A stretch of DNA of 64,000 nt from assembly GCA_021613335.1 (NCBI GenBank), contig JAJTWR010000272.1, positions 897,001 through 961,000 of the forward strand. The letters run 5' to 3'. This document shows positions 1 to 12,874 of this stretch, in pieces. The DNA is from Whitmania pigra (lineage: Eukaryota > Annelida > Clitellata > Hirudinida > Haemopidae). A program made the translations under genes and the position numbers. The notes beneath the pieces are model-generated. The model had not been told where the DNA came from, ran no database searches, and was given only the letters and a program-made list of their open reading frames with translations. Position 1 is the first letter of the stretch. Each line of letters opens with the position of its first letter.

Positions 1-91
1 TCATAGATAACATTGTCTCTGTATATCTTCACAATTACATAATTAAAAATATTATCTTAGAATTCAGAAATGTTAACGTGGTCGCTTATAG

Positions 92-1967
92 ATTTCATTC
101 AAACACGGATCAGGAAACAACTGGGCGCACGGTTATTGCAGTTACGGACCCAGGATCAGTGTAGGATTTGAAGAGGCTGTCAGAAGGCAGGCAGAACAGT
201 GTGATAGGTTGACACAATGTGCTCTTGAAATTTCATTAGGTTTATATTTGTAATCCAATTCTTAAAGACTAATCATTAATTAATCTAATTATTAATCAGG
301 CTAACCAGTATTTAGTAAGGTCATTAAACTATGGCAAAATCATCATTATCAAATAAATATAGTTAAACTTCTGTCTTATGATTTTAATGTTTTAATTTTA
401 AAATAACTATTTTCTGTCATTAAGGTTAGATTCAAAAATGCATTTTTAACGTTGCAATGGAATTAACTTTTGTTTGCAAACGAAGGCTGTCTGGCTTCCT
501 CGTCCTGATGAGTTTGGCAGGGGGCACAGGCTCGGGGGCTGGATCCTACCTCACTGACCACTTGAAGGATCACTATCATCATTCCATCATTGCTAACCAA
601 GTAGTCCTTATTAATATTCTGTATTTCTTTTGTTAAGTGCATTTATAAGTTGTTTTTTATTAAATTTTCTTATGAATTTTATAAAATTCTGTTAAATGGC
701 TTTCTGAGTTGAATTAATGGATTTTGTGAACAATTACATGTAATTGCTTTTTCGAAGGTCGTTTGGCCTTATTCATCGGGCGAAGTGGCAGTTCAGAACC
801 TAAATGCCGTCCTCTCATTGGCTCACGTCTATCAGTCGGCAGACGCCATCATTGCCTTCGACAACGACTCGCTCCACAAGATGTGCGCATCTTGGCCTTC
901 TGTCAAAAAGGTCTCGAAAGACTTTAAAATAACTAAAATAATTACTAGTAAATCAAAAGATGTTCAATAATGATTAAACATGGATAATTACTTAAAACGC
1001 TTATCAGTTAACTACTAATCAATTAAGCAATTAAGCCTTTTGTTATCAAAATGCGTCAGCCGTTTTTGTCGAATGTTTTCCAGGTATCCTTCTCCGACGT
1101 GAATCAGATCCTGTGCAAGCAGCTGGCCTTTGCTCTTCTGCCAACTTCATCTTCCAGGCCACATTCTTCAGACCCATTGAGTTGGTTTCGAGTCCATTTT
1201 GTTGTCCTCATGTTGTCGCGTCATTACCAAGTTACCGAGCACGCTCCTATCATTTGATCAGATGACGTCGTGAGTCTGTTAACTCCGCATGCCGAGTACA
1301 AGATGCTCTCGACGGCCATGGCTCCCGTGGTTTCGGACGAGGTTCTCGACTTTACGACTTATCATTGGCCTGCAATACTCAAGAATTTGCAGAAGAATTC
1401 GGTTTCGAAATACGATCCCAACAAATTCGGTAATTAATTCGACCTGCTAAATTTATATTTTAGCAATTAAGTTTGAGAAAGATATTTTGACTAAATGCTG
1501 TTAGAGCTTGAGATGTAAATTGTATATAGTTATAGTCAACATATAGTTAATGGGAAATCTATTTTATAGATGCAGAGTGGCAGACGAAATACTCGTTTGA
1601 ATTGAGAAGAGAGAAATCATTCGCACATCTTCTCGTGTGCAGAGGCTCCGATTCTTCGGAACTGAACCAGCACGAGTTAAGGAATCAGTATTTCAAAACA
1701 ATTCATTGCTATCCGCCTTTCAATCCCGGCGGATTCAATGTTAAAACTCACAGCAAGCCGTTCTGTAAGATGGACAAGTCAGCACTTCTCTTGAGCAACG
1801 ATTGCTATCCGATGTCGCAGTTTAACAGGGTCGTCGACAGAGCTTGGGAAATGTTCACGTCAGGGGCCTACGTTCATCAGTACAAAAAATACGGCCTCGA
1901 AGAAGACGATTTCGTTGACTGCTTCGTGACTTTAGAGCAGCTTTTGTGCTCGTACGCAAACCTGTGA
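92..1967 (+). CDS. TUBD1: delta-tubulin, 3' six exons (5' end outside window)
   Basis: Delta-tubulin is a centriolar tubulin needed to form or keep triplet microtubules in centrioles and basal bodies. Predicted exons are 92-207, 486-600, 758-910, 1084-1180, 1262-1429 and 1570-1967; they join in one frame of 348 residues ending in TGA. Seen in order: GSGNNWAHGY; the nucleotide-binding tubulin signature AGGTGSGAGSYLTDH; SSGEVAVQNLNAVLSLAHVY; VSFSDVNQILCKQL; LLTPHAEYKML; and a C-terminus YVHQYKKYGLEEDDF...LEQLLCSYANL. The tail is typical of delta-tubulin and lacks the acidic tail of alpha/beta-tubulins. About 100 N-terminal residues are missing compared with the human protein (about 450), because the gene runs off the left edge. 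Positions 1-91 read as intron. Family identity is firm; the 1180/1262 junction is the least certain. Confidence 0.93.
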
Positions 1968-2852
1968 CCAAATCGTTTTTAATTTTATTTTTTTTTGTCT
2001 TATAAAACCGTAACAAGGGCTCTAACAGGAGAAAAAACAACTAGATTTGCAGGCTAACCAGTATCTGATATGTTATCAAGTTGTACAAGCACTCGCTTGT
2101 CAAAGGCGTCAAAGAAGCACTCATAAGAACAGCTTTGATGTCGGCTAAAATGCCGAGGTAGTAAAGTCACACAACCTCCGATTGCTTGCCTTTTGAGATC
2201 AAGTTGCTCTCGAATTTATCTCCAAATATTAGGTAAAAGTGACTCGTTTTTACCGGGTTAATTAGACAATTAATTACTCGTTCTGAATACTCTGCATTTA
2301 CGTTGGCATGCAATAGAGTTAATAGTTAATTAGCTGGTTGTTATACTTTGTCGTCGGCGGCTTTGTCAACAAGATAAGAGACTGTTCGCTCTCGCTGGAC
2401 GGAGTTTGTTTAAAATTATGTAATCTTGTTCATATCGTCTGTTATTGCTGCCCTTGCTATTTCAAGTTAGCGGTTAGTGGATTTGTTGTTATATGTGGAA
2501 TTTACTTTTTTAATTTTTGTTGAATCGGCGTGTCACCACGTTTAAAGTATTTGAACATTTAATTGAAACTTTTGCCGTGGATCTTGTGTATCAATGGCAA
2601 TGTGGTTTGTTGTCTATATTAAACCGAGAGTAATCTGATTTGATTTTTACGATAGTTAAAAGATCTCGATCAGCCATTGATTTTAAAAATGTGACCGATC
2701 AATTGCTTATTAGAAACTTTGAATTTACTGGAAGGATAAAGTAGGTTTAAATGTTGTTTTTCTCAAATTTCAGGCTACATTTGAATCCACTATTTTGGAT
2801 TTGTTATGGTCTTGATCTCTCTCTTGGACGTATTTCTGAAACAGTTTAAATA
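1968..2852. other. intergenic: delta-tubulin 3' side to next gene
   Basis: About 0.9 kb of AT-rich sequence with no convincing coding frame. It must hold the delta-tubulin 3' UTR and the promoter and 5' UTR of the next gene. I see no clear AATAAA close to the delta-tubulin stop and no repeat. Confidence 0.5.
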
Positions 2853-4977
2853 ATGACTTCTTTGTCAAAAAAGCCAACGAATCTTCCACTTACCCTCTCA
2901 ACAACAGCGAGTTCTATGATGCCTGCGTTTTACAATTCAGGTTTGTGATACTGATTCAGCAATGATGTCAATTAAATGATTTGTCATGTAACATGATAAA
3001 AATAATATCCATGCTCTTAAAAGTGGATGTTTAAAAGACGTCAAAAAAGAATTCCAAAAATGGCTTTATTTTTCGTTGTTGAGTTTTTGTGAATGTCATG
3101 AGCCGAGTTTTCTGTAGTTCTTCTTTGAAACATTGTACAGTATTCCGCCTTCTATTGTCAAGCAGATTAATTCAAATCTGGTTGTCTTACGGCCTTGAGG
3201 GCAAAATTATTGCTATTGTCAAGCTCCATTTTGGAAGATTAAATCTTGCGACTGACGTGGCATCCATGCAGGAAAATGAAAAGATTCAAATGACTTCGAC
3301 GTTAGCAAAGCTTCTGTCATGATCTTGAAACTTGTCACGTGCACAAGCGCATATGTGCCAACACATACTTTCAGCCTGATCGGTAGACATTGTTCGTGCC
3401 TGATACGAAATGTTTGTGCTCTGACAGTCTCAATAGGCTTGCTTATTATTATTATTATTATTATTGTTATTGTTATTATTATTATTACTAAGCTTGTGTA
3501 ATCCATTTGCATGAGCCTCCTTATTGATTCCTTTCAATGTAAAGTCTTGAATGAGTGAATTATTGAGCGAATGAATTATTAGGTAAATTTGTTATTTCAA
3601 TCATATTATTGGGGTTTTTTCCTCAACTTTTTTGATTTCAAAATATTTTGAAAATTGCAGTTGCAATAATTATGCACATGATTGGACAATTACCCTCGCT
3701 TTATGTCACATTTGTATGCAGTTAATTAATTAAAATTTTCATTTAACTCTACTTGTGATCAATTCTTGGCAAAAATAATAAAATTAGAAAGGGAAATAAA
3801 TAAATAAGATAAATAAATAATACAAAATAAGAAAGCTTATTTATTCATTTGATTAAAGTTCTTTACATAACTAAGATGATTTGGACTGCGAACACATGTG
3901 ACATTTGAAGAGGCACTTTTAGATAAGTTGTTTTGTGATTATGACGTGGTTAAGACGAAAGTATCACTTCAAAAGAGTTCGATGAGTGAACCATTCTAAG
4001 TAACGATGAGACATCCTTCGTGCCTTATGCGATTCGACCTAAATATTTTGTAAATGAATAATTTATGAACAAATAATTAATAATTAATTAATTTTAATCG
4101 ACAAAATTTCTTCTTGTTTAAAAAAACTTGACTTTTTGAAGAACTTCAATTTTACTGTAATTTTTTTTATAAGTAATCGTTACATGCATCTTGGGTATAA
4201 TTCGTACATTCAATCAACATAACTAGTGTAATCAAACAATATCATTTGTATAATCAAACAATTATAAATTAGTACATTAAAACACTATAATTGGTACATT
4301 CAAACAGTATAAAAAGATGTTGTTATTATTATTATCATAATAATAATATTATACTTTAAACAATAAAATCAACACCTTTGAAATACCTTTCATCAATTTT
4401 CATCGCTCGTTTCAGTCCCCTGCGAGACGAAGGTGCCAAAGAAGAAAAAGTCATTTTCTCCGTTCGACAGATTGCGAAACGTCTTCGGGAAAAACCAGAG
4501 GCTGTCAGGGTCGGAAGAGTCTAGCTCCGCAGTTCCGAAGATCGTCACGCCGACGGAGGAGTGAGTAGTGCGACTTTTGTCATTTCACGACGATAATTTG
4601 TTTACTAATTTAATTTTAATGCGATTTATTTGTTTTTAATATGTATATCATTATTTATTACCTGCTCGTTCGTCGTTATTAATTTCTTTGCCAGTTGGTT
4701 GCGACTAAATGTGTTAAATGTGGTAATCGGCACGATTTCCGAATTCGACAGACCCAGCCCAAAGATCGGCGACTCTAAAGCCAAGAGCGCCTCTGCAGAA
4801 AACGTCTTCAGTTCGAAGTCGGATGGGGACCAGAAGGTCAAATGCACTCAGACGTTGTCGATGCCCCAATACATTCAGGTAAGTGGTTCGATATTGATTT
4901 GCCCTCCATTTTGAGCAAGCACTCGGTGCGTATTTTTTCCTTGAATTAGACTTTTACTTATTATCGCATTGTTTATT

Positions 4978-5012
<35 letters not shown>

Positions 5013-8000
5013 TGTCATTTATTTTTTTTTTTTTATTTAATGAAATTCTCAGGCTAGGCCTCACGCAAGCCAATAACATTTTCATGGCATGAGGCCACAA
5101 ATTATTATTTAAAAGGCAGCTAAACAAATCACACTACAAACTGAAGTGGTTTTTGTCAATTTTTCTCACACAAGAATCACAGGGCGTCGTCGAACGAATG
5201 CTTGAAGCCGAAGGAGATGAAAGTCAGCAAGCTGCTCAAGAGCACGGAATGTCTCGCGACCGAGGTTAGCGAATGAAAAAAAATCATCGCGCGACTTTTT
5301 TGGTCGCCGACCAACGTTTCCGCGTCGTTTTCGCAGCTCGACTTCGAAGTCTCCGCCAATGAGGTCCCCATGGAAACGAAGCATGACGAAGAGAAGGACA
5401 GAAAAGAAGTTCCCAAAGAAGCGAGTTGATTGAGCTTGTTTATTTCTGTAGGAAGATTGTACGGCTTGTTTATGTCTGCGTGCGCGTGCATGTACGGTGC
5501 GTGTTAGTGCCGAACGTTGCCTATCGCAAAGGTCGGCTTATCTGCCGTTAATTCGTTATCGAGCGTGATGTCATCTGGTCAAGCGAAGAAATTAATTACG
5601 CCAATTAACTCTGTCTATGAAATGATAAATAATTACGTTAATTGACCAGCAATTAAATGATAAATAATCTTTGTGAGATGACTCCTGGAATTAGAAAGAA
5701 CGACTCTTGTGATTTATTTTCAAGTCTCATCACGAATTCGCATGCTACGCAGTGGCAACGTGTTTTTGCAGGATGTCGAGGAAGTGCCACTCGAGATGAG
5801 ATAAGGTGTTCATAGGCCCCAGAAAAGAAGAGACTGGCGTCTGCTCGTTAGAGTATCGCTGTTGATTATTAAGCATTGTGAAGTGCAAGTCTAGTGTGAA
5901 ACAGCAACTTGCTTGTTGCAACAATTGTAAGAGCAACCTGCATTACTGTACGAGCAGTGGAGATATAATTGAGTTTATTTGAGCGATCGTGTTGCGTTCA
6001 TGAAATTCTTGTCGAATGACTTGGTTTGATGGATTGCTGTCTTTGAATTCGTTTCAGGACTTTGTTGTCGCCCGACGCCGAGAGGAGGGTGACGTGTCGA
6101 ACGACGACAACATGTGCAATGAAGGTTAGTTGTTCAGTTTGCCGTCGTCAAAATTGTCAAAGAATGTCATCATCATTGTCACTTTCTTGGTGTCCATCGA
6201 CACCTTTCTATCCGTACGAGACGGACGAGCGTTCCAAGAAATAATACGTCTTCTCCAGGTCCCACGAATCTCGTCCCGAAGGTGGATTTGAACCGCGTGC
6301 CGAGGGGTCAGGACAACCTCGACCACAGGGCGGCTCTTCACCGAAAGGATTTGAAACCAAAAGGCAGACGACCTCCTACCGTTTACAGGCAAATCAATGT
6401 GCAGGTGACTTTCTAAGGCCATGTCTTGAGCAGTGTGATTGATTTTGATTGATTTCAATTGATAATAACTTGAGCAGTGTGATTGATGTTGATTGATTTC
6501 AATTGATAATAACTACTCCATCAGGTTGATGTTCCTATTGGAGGCAGTGCTTCTAAGCTAGAGGTCTTCTCTAAATGCATTAGTGTGGAAAATCTGGAGG
6601 CTCCAACTGGTAGTTTTAGTTTCTTTTCTTATTTAATTTTAATTTTAGCCAAGTAATTGATAAATCAATAAAATATTGTTAGTATCATTAGTTTTTATTA
6701 CTAACATGTTTAGCATGATTAGAAATTCAGAGTACGTAACTTCTGAACAATTCCCGAATTGGCTGCGTCCGAGTCATTGATTCCGACGGACACTTTTTTT
6801 TCCTCAGGGACTGTTAAAGAAGAAACAAAACCTGTTGAGAACTGCCTTCCCAACAAACCAGTTTTGAATCAACACTTGAAGAGGAACAAGGCTCTCCTCC
6901 CTGAAATTGCTGAAATTCAAAAAGCAAGAAGGAAAACGATTGCCAACTTTGAGATCCCCGACGCCCGGAAGAATGCGGAGGTCGCGAAAGGCTCAGAACC
7001 TACGAGCACCGGCGAACCCAAAACTGTTCCTCAGAAGCCCAAGAGGAATGTTTCGTTCAAACTTGCCAAAAAAGAGGAAGCATTTCCTGCACAGGAACCA
7101 GAATCTCCAAACGTCGATCAAAAGCCTCGATCCGGCAAGACGCTGTCGTTGCACGGCACGTCGTTGGAGAAGAACCCTGTCTTGAAAGAGGTTAGTCATA
7201 GGAGTTACAATAATTTTATTACGAAATTTTTAACTTGACTCAAAAGTGCTGCAGCTGCAAGAACATTATTTCTGCTACTTTGACAGAGAGTGGCTGAAAT
7301 AGATCTGGCTGCAAGCAAGAGTCAGATCGGCCAGCAGAACATTGTAAAAGCGGAAACGAGGGCACCAGAACAATCCCTTCCTTCCAAGGAAAGCTCGACC
7401 AATTCCACTCCCACTGAGCAAACAAAAGTGTCTCCTCCGACGAAACCAGAAAAGGACGCAGAGAAGGAGTTGATTTTCAACAACAAGAGACCGCAGAGCA
7501 GATTCATTATGCAGGGATCTGTCCCCTTCAATCTGCCAAAAGCATCAAAACCACCTGTGAACCTAGATGGTGACGATCAGAGGAATAAATCTAGCCCTGA
7601 AAATAAAAGTCCTGAAGTCAAAAGCACCGGTGAAACCGTTGGAGAGTCCGTGCTTCCTAACAAACCCAGCAAGGTGCCACCTCTCAAAAAACTCGATGAA
7701 AAACATCTCGGTGCGGGACAACCGGACAAAATCTCCGAACCGCCATTCAAGAAGTTCCTCAAGCCAACACCCAATGCTACGTGCGAGACCTCAAATTTGG
7801 ATCATTCATCCACGACCAAAAGTCCTCCTGTCAAGTTCGATGCGTCCGTGTCTTTAAAACCTGCCGAGCATACCGGTACGTCGGAGGCATTTGAAAGTGC
7901 GAGACAAAGGTTCGGAATGAAAGCCTCTAAGAACGTTCCTCAGAGCAGGTCTGGCGAGGAACAAAATGTCGATTCAAAGGCAAAACAAGCTCTTTCTCAG

Positions 8001-8576
8001 ACGGGAAAGTTTGCCGCTCCTAGCCAAGTCCCGAAGCCACAAATCGAGGAAAAAACGTTATCTCCAAAGTTGGATCCACCAACAACGACATCAACAACTA
8101 CACAGAACTCAATAGCTCCACATTTTACCAAGAAATCAGAAAACAAGCCAATTCTCCAACCCAAAGTTATTCCGCCAGAACCGTTCAAAACCTCGCCGGG
8201 GGCGTCCGAAACCGGTAAGAATGGTTCTGTCTGCACTGAAGGCCAAAGCAACTTTTCTAAATTCAGTCCGGCACCAAAAGCCAGAATGAGTATAAGAGAA
8301 TCAACACCAACAAAGGTGGACGATTCCCAGGTCCAGACTGCTTCCAGATTTTCGTCCTTGAAAACCCTGAAAGAGAATCCGTCGACAATTCCGGCCAAAG
8401 AGGTCATCGCCGATGCTCCGGGTAAAGATAAGGATGAGGCAGTCTCCAAGAGAGATGAAAAGCCTGCGATGAGGGCAGCCACGGGAATCAACTCGAAAAC
8501 AAATCCAGGCAAATTGAGTTTTAATCCGGAGGACTGGATGTCCAGGAGAAGGGAGAAATTAGAGAATCTGTCTTGA
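2853..8576 (+). CDS. unknown K/S/P-rich, probably disordered protein (10 predicted exons)
   Basis: I do not recognise this protein. Predicted exons are 2853-2940, 4416-4560, 4752-4878, 5175-5264, 5337-5408, 6058-6124, 6259-6404, 6525-6609, 6808-7190 and 7287-8576. They join in phase to about 830 residues. The start ATG at 2853 was chosen because its exon ends in phase 1 at a GT and fits the 4416 exon. Near residue 40 is a basic stretch (VPKKKKSFSPFDRLRNVFG); later VPRGQDNL, KPKGRRPPTVYRQINVQ and DVPIGGSASKLEVFSKC. The last two exons (about 560 residues) are repetitive in composition (Lys, Ser, Pro, Thr, Glu) with no predicted fold, ending NPEDWMSRRREKLENLS. The exon-5 donor (5409, GTTCCC) is weak and small exons may be missed between 5409 and 6057. 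A scaffold or cytoskeletal adaptor would fit the composition, but that is inference only. Confidence 0.7.
3443..3489. repeat. (ATT)n/(GTT)n microsatellite
   Basis: Trinucleotide tract in the first intron of the K/S/P-rich gene. The Ile/Val-rich open frames across it are artefacts of the repeat. Confidence 0.9.
4200..4312. repeat. imperfect short tandem repeat around GTACATT-CAA
   Basis: Within intron 1 the motif GTACATT(C/A)AA recurs with interleaved GTATAATCAAACA units, giving an irregular period of about 15-30 bases. A similar tract occurs at 26336-26460. Confidence 0.55.
4971..5014. repeat. (ATT)n microsatellite
   Basis: ATT/ATC trinucleotide tract in an intron of the K/S/P-rich gene, followed by a T-run at 5021-5034. 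Confidence 0.85.
5057..5096. repeat. inverted repeat, 10-bp arms, 20-bp loop
   Basis: Arms GGCCTCACGC (5057-5066) and GCATGAGGCC (5087-5096) pair at 9 of 10 positions. The structure lies in an intron just after a T-rich tract, which would fit the edge of a decayed mobile element. Function is unknown. Confidence 0.5.
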
Positions 8577-9618
8577 GGAACATTTGTTTCCATTCCATAC
8601 AAACTAATGAGTTCATTTGTTTCCAACCAGAAACTCGATTTTTTATTTAGAGACACTATTGTGTTTTTTGTTGTTGCAGATGATGTGAAAGAGGTTGTCA
8701 CAAGAAGATATTTTGTGTATGGTTTTAACGCGATTCCATTTTATGATTCGTTTTTTTTTTATTATATCTCACTCGATTTTTCTATCGACTTTATTTTAGA
8801 TTCTTTTCAATTACGCATTTGCAATTCGGACAGTTTTACACGATCACTTGTAGGCTCTAAGAGATTTTTCCATCTCACAATGCTCACTTGAAAACATTTC
8901 CTTTTACTTAAATAAACGGAATTCTGTTGCTTCCACTATATCTTGATAAGCTTTAGGAAGGATCATTTACGAGAGGAGCTGCTAAATCGTAGCTATTAAT
9001 CTCAATAAACGAGTTGAGAGCTGTTAAATTGGCGCTTATCGGGCTAGCCGCTAGCTGCTGTCTTCGAGGTGTGTGCAGTGTCGGCCGTCGCGTTAATTCG
9101 GAATCGCTAGCAGACATTAGGGTAAAAATAAATTATAAAAATTATATTGACAATTAAAATAAAATTATCCGTCAAATTTCCTCTGCAATTGTTGAAAGCG
9201 CAATCAAAATTTATTCCATACTTACAGAAATGACATCATGACATATTCCTATTTATAGCCGTTGGCGCAAGCGCGTCGGTGGATCTCTGTTTACAGCTGG
9301 GTTAAGTTTTGATGGATGTGAACTCGTTTTTGTGATTATATCCGAGGCCAATATTTATTTAAAAACTAATTATTATATTATTCTGCTTTTGTTTGACGTA
9401 AATTGTGCACCGCTGCCGACTCCAAATCTTACGAGGGTTTGCGTTAATTTGATTTGTGTTTGCGGTAAAGGATCTAAAGAAATATAACACGATCACGATC
9501 ATTGGGCATTGTATTCATTGATATCCCAAATAATAAAAGTTAAATTTACATTTGCAGACAATTTTTACGGCATTTATGTTACATATTTGATAACATTTTC
9601 GCCGGATGTGTGTAAAGA
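8577..9618. other. intergenic: 3' UTR of K/S/P-rich gene and PP2C upstream region
   Basis: The first 340 bases look like a T-rich 3' UTR ending near the AATAAA at 8911. The stretch 9030-9120 is locally GC-richer, with several CTAGC words, and may be promoter or 5' UTR of the phosphatase gene. No coding frame is convincing. Confidence 0.5.
8911..8916 (+). promoter_or_regulatory. AATAAA polyadenylation signal
   Basis: First canonical hexamer downstream of the K/S/P-rich gene stop (8576), 335 bases into the presumed 3' UTR. Confidence 0.55.
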
Positions 9619-11475
9619 ATGGGGGCCTTCTTAGACAAACCTAAAACAGACAAACAGGTTCAATCAGGTTCTGGCAATGGTCTTGCCTATGCAGTGAGTA
9701 GCATGCAAGGATGGAGAGTCGAAATGGAGGATGCACATTCGGCAACAATTAGTCTGCCTGGACGTTTAAAAGATTGGTCCTACTTTGCAGTTTTTGATGG
9801 CCATGCAGGCTCACGCATCTCTAGTTACTGCTCAGGAGAACTCTTAAACTCAATAATAGCAAATGATGATTTTCTTGGAAAGAAACAATCCACGAGCGAT
9901 GATGAGACTAGCGCCAATGATGATAACTCATCGCTTCCATCAGAAGACCAAGTGAGGGCTGGCATCAGGACTGGTTTCCTGGGTTTAGACCAGAGAATAA
10001 GGCGTCTGCCCGAGACATTGAGCGGAGAGGACAAGAGTGGAACGACGGCAGTCTGCGCACTCATTTCACCAACCCATATTTATCTAGCCAACTGCGGTGA
10101 CTCCAGGGCGGTTTTATCTCGGAACGGTCAGGTAGCTGCGGCCACCCTTGACCACAAGCCTGGATCACCTGCTGAAAAAGAACGTATCGTAAATGCGGGG
10201 GGCAGTGTCATGATCCAACGAGTGAACGGATCTCTGGCCGTGTCGAGAGCTCTGGGTGACTTTGAATACAAGAATGTTCAGGGAAAAGGAGAGTGCGAGC
10301 AGCTGGTCTCCCCCGAGCCGGACGTGTTCGTGGAGCAGAGATGTGACGACGACGAATTCCTCATTTTGGCTTGCGACGGAGTGTGGGACGTCATGACCAA
10401 TGATGAATTGTGCGACTTCGTCAGGAGCAGACTGCAACTGACAGACAATCTTGAATCTGTCTGCAACTCTGTCATTGACACTTGTCTGTCAAAGGTCTGA
10501 CTCTGATTTTAGTCATCAATGAAATTCCAATGCATGCTCTAGGCTTTGGCTTTGAATTCTTCGTCAGGGAAGTCGCGACAACATGAGCATCATACTGCTG
10601 ACATTTCCTGGAGCTCCAAAGGTTTCAGAAGCTGCCAAGGCCAGTGAGGAGGAGTTGAACAAGAGACTGGAAACCAAAGTCAAAGGTTGACATTCGATTC
10701 TTTTAATTTCATCGAAGCTGCCTCTCGTGCGTTGCACGTGCGACCGGCCCAAAAATATTTTATATCGTAAAGTTAGTTAAAAAGGCGGTGTTCGAGGTCT
10801 TTAGAAGTCATTAATGTTATAATTAGCTTTTTAAGTCGTCTCTGGTCTCGATAATTTATGTTTATTTATTTAAGGCGAGTGTTATTCAGCGAAGCAGTCT
10901 TTGCTAAAATGGTTAATGTTTTTGTTTATCTCGTACGACATTCGTTGCAGAGATCATCCAAAACAGTCCCCCTGAGGCGGCCATGTTGCAGTACGTGATG
11001 CACCTGTTGGCCATCGAAGACATTGAGGGTCTTCCTCCCGGAGGTGGCATCAATGCAAAGTAAAATTGATTTGCCTCTCGTGTTTTGAGTTTCAATTTCA
11101 TTTCTCTGTTCATCATGTTCTGTTGCTTGGAGTCATCACGCTCGATTGTGTCTTAGACTGCAATGTCTAGCAGAGATTGTTAGTTAGGGAATGCCGAATT
11201 GATGTAACGAGATTGTTTTCTGGATCATTGAGGATGTGAATATATGTATTTGCCAATCGGAGAAGACTGCATAATGAGAACATTTGTTACAATCCTTTGA
11301 GTTGCTGGCTTTTTTAAAAGCGTCTGTTTAAGAATGAGCACGACCCTATGTAGATGTTTAGTTCATACGAAGTCCGTGATGCATTTTTGGGACCCTGGTT
11401 GCACCTATTGAACATTTCAGGCGTGACACAATTGAAGAAATAATCAATAATCTGACACCCTCTCCGAGAGATTAA
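9619..11475 (+). CDS. PP2C-family serine/threonine phosphatase, PPM1A/PPM1B type
   Basis: A metal-dependent phosphatase of the PPM1A/B group, which dephosphorylates stress-MAPK, SMAD and similar substrates in other animals. Exons are 9619-10494, 10568-10685, 10951-11059 and 11421-11475, encoding 385 residues, the usual family length. Motifs in order: [12 protein letters not shown] with the myristoylatable Gly2 seen in the family; [21 protein letters not shown] (metal-binding Asp); [53 protein letters not shown]; and, across the first junction, GSRDNMS (metal-binding Asp). A C-terminal helical extension with GLPPGGGIN matches PPM1A/B. All catalytic signatures are present. I cannot decide between orthology to PPM1A or PPM1B; most invertebrates have one gene before that vertebrate split. 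Confidence 0.95.
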
Positions 11476-12432
11476 AAGATGTCCACAATCGTGAGTATCT
11501 TCTGAAACGGGACAATTTATTTGTTTTTGTTTTTCTAATCATTTTAGATATTTTAAATGAAAATTACTAATAATTGAATTAATGAGAAATATTCAAAAAA
11601 CTTTGCTCAAGCATTAAGGCAGCCTTAAATTGAGATGATGATGGCTTTGATTGCAGGTCTGGTAGAGACAATATTCCTTTGTCAATGTTCCTTGACATGG
11701 GCATTTGTCTGGTGTTGTTTCACAGTTTTCTCCCCAATCTCCCCTTCAATTTGACTGCAAAGTTTGCAAACGAGGAGCCAAAGCTACGTGACTCTCTACT
11801 TAAATGATTTTTTTCTAGTATTTTAACGGCATGTTTCTGCGACTCTCGACCGCCTGTAAATAATGTGGTTTTTACTATAAAGCTTCGTGTATTCGTTTCC
11901 GATAAGTTCGTCGAACGTTTTCGACCTTCAAAGGTTCGAAGGTCGCCCGGAGCCTCGTGCTTTCGGGCGCAGCGAGTTGCATTCGGTTTGCGTATTATCG
12001 TTCTTGTTGTTAACGCGATTATTATCCTCGTCGATTATTATCATCATCATCATCATCACCCTTGTCGTTAGCAAGCAACGATGATGTCGATGGGGCGTGA
12101 ATTGTGAAGGGCCCATACCATGCAATATCCCTTGCTCGATGTCACGTGACACGTTGATGTTTTTGTGTCCTACAACCACTCTAGTGATGCTAGCGATGAC
12201 CCGTTGTCGACAAATAGACGCAAGCGTAGCTTCCGCAGTTATTGGATTTAATTCAATTTTAAACACGGATTATTAATAATAATAATTATAATAAAAATTG
12301 TTTGTTGCACATGTCCTCGTTACTAATCGTCGACTACTCAAAGTAGATGTTATTCTTGTTCCACTTGTAGAAATTGTCAGGGTGGTCCACAGGACGAGGA
12401 ATGAGACCTGTTCGAAGAACAAGGTTGCCGTG

Positions 12433-12467
<35 letters not shown>

Positions 12468-12874
12468 TGTTTATTTATGAGGTGTCAGTACACTCAACCA
12501 TTTGCATAGCACTAGTGGCACATAGTGGCAACGCAAGTTGGGTTGTTAATGTAGCACGTAATGGACGTTGCTTTTACCGTCGCTCGCAAGAACGACACCC
12601 CTGAGCTTACTTGTAGGACGAAGTAGTGACCACGAGATTGGGAATTGCTCAATGTGTTTAGTGCCACATCCATAATCTAGAGAGGTTCTGGACCATTTAC
12701 ATAACCGTTCCCAATGCCAGCATTAGCAGGGTTAAACTACAGATATCACAACAGCGCATTTACAGAGCAGGCTTGAACGGCCACAAAAATCACCACTTTT
12801 GTACTTTCCTGGCCTAATAAATTACTGCCGTTATTTTCTTTTACGTTGCATGACGTGTTCACAAACAAACCTTT
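11476..12874. other. repeat-bearing intergenic region
   Basis: No coding exon was recognised. It holds a TCA run (12037-12058), an AAT tract (12268-12297) and a longer AAT tract (12434-12466). The blocks between and after these tracts (about 12080-12265 and 12467-12830) have a base composition unlike the surrounding intergenic DNA. They could be decayed short interspersed elements with an AAT tail, but I found no second copy in this window. Confidence 0.45.
12434..12466. repeat. (AAT)n microsatellite
   Basis: About ten AAT units ending in AACAATGTTTATTTATG. This is the junction expected of a microsatellite-tailed short element, but that is inference. Confidence 0.85.

Noticed and set aside
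7997..8701. 234-codon frame antisense to the K/S/P-rich gene
   Set aside because: A shadow produced by the biased codon composition; the sense exon joins its neighbours in phase.
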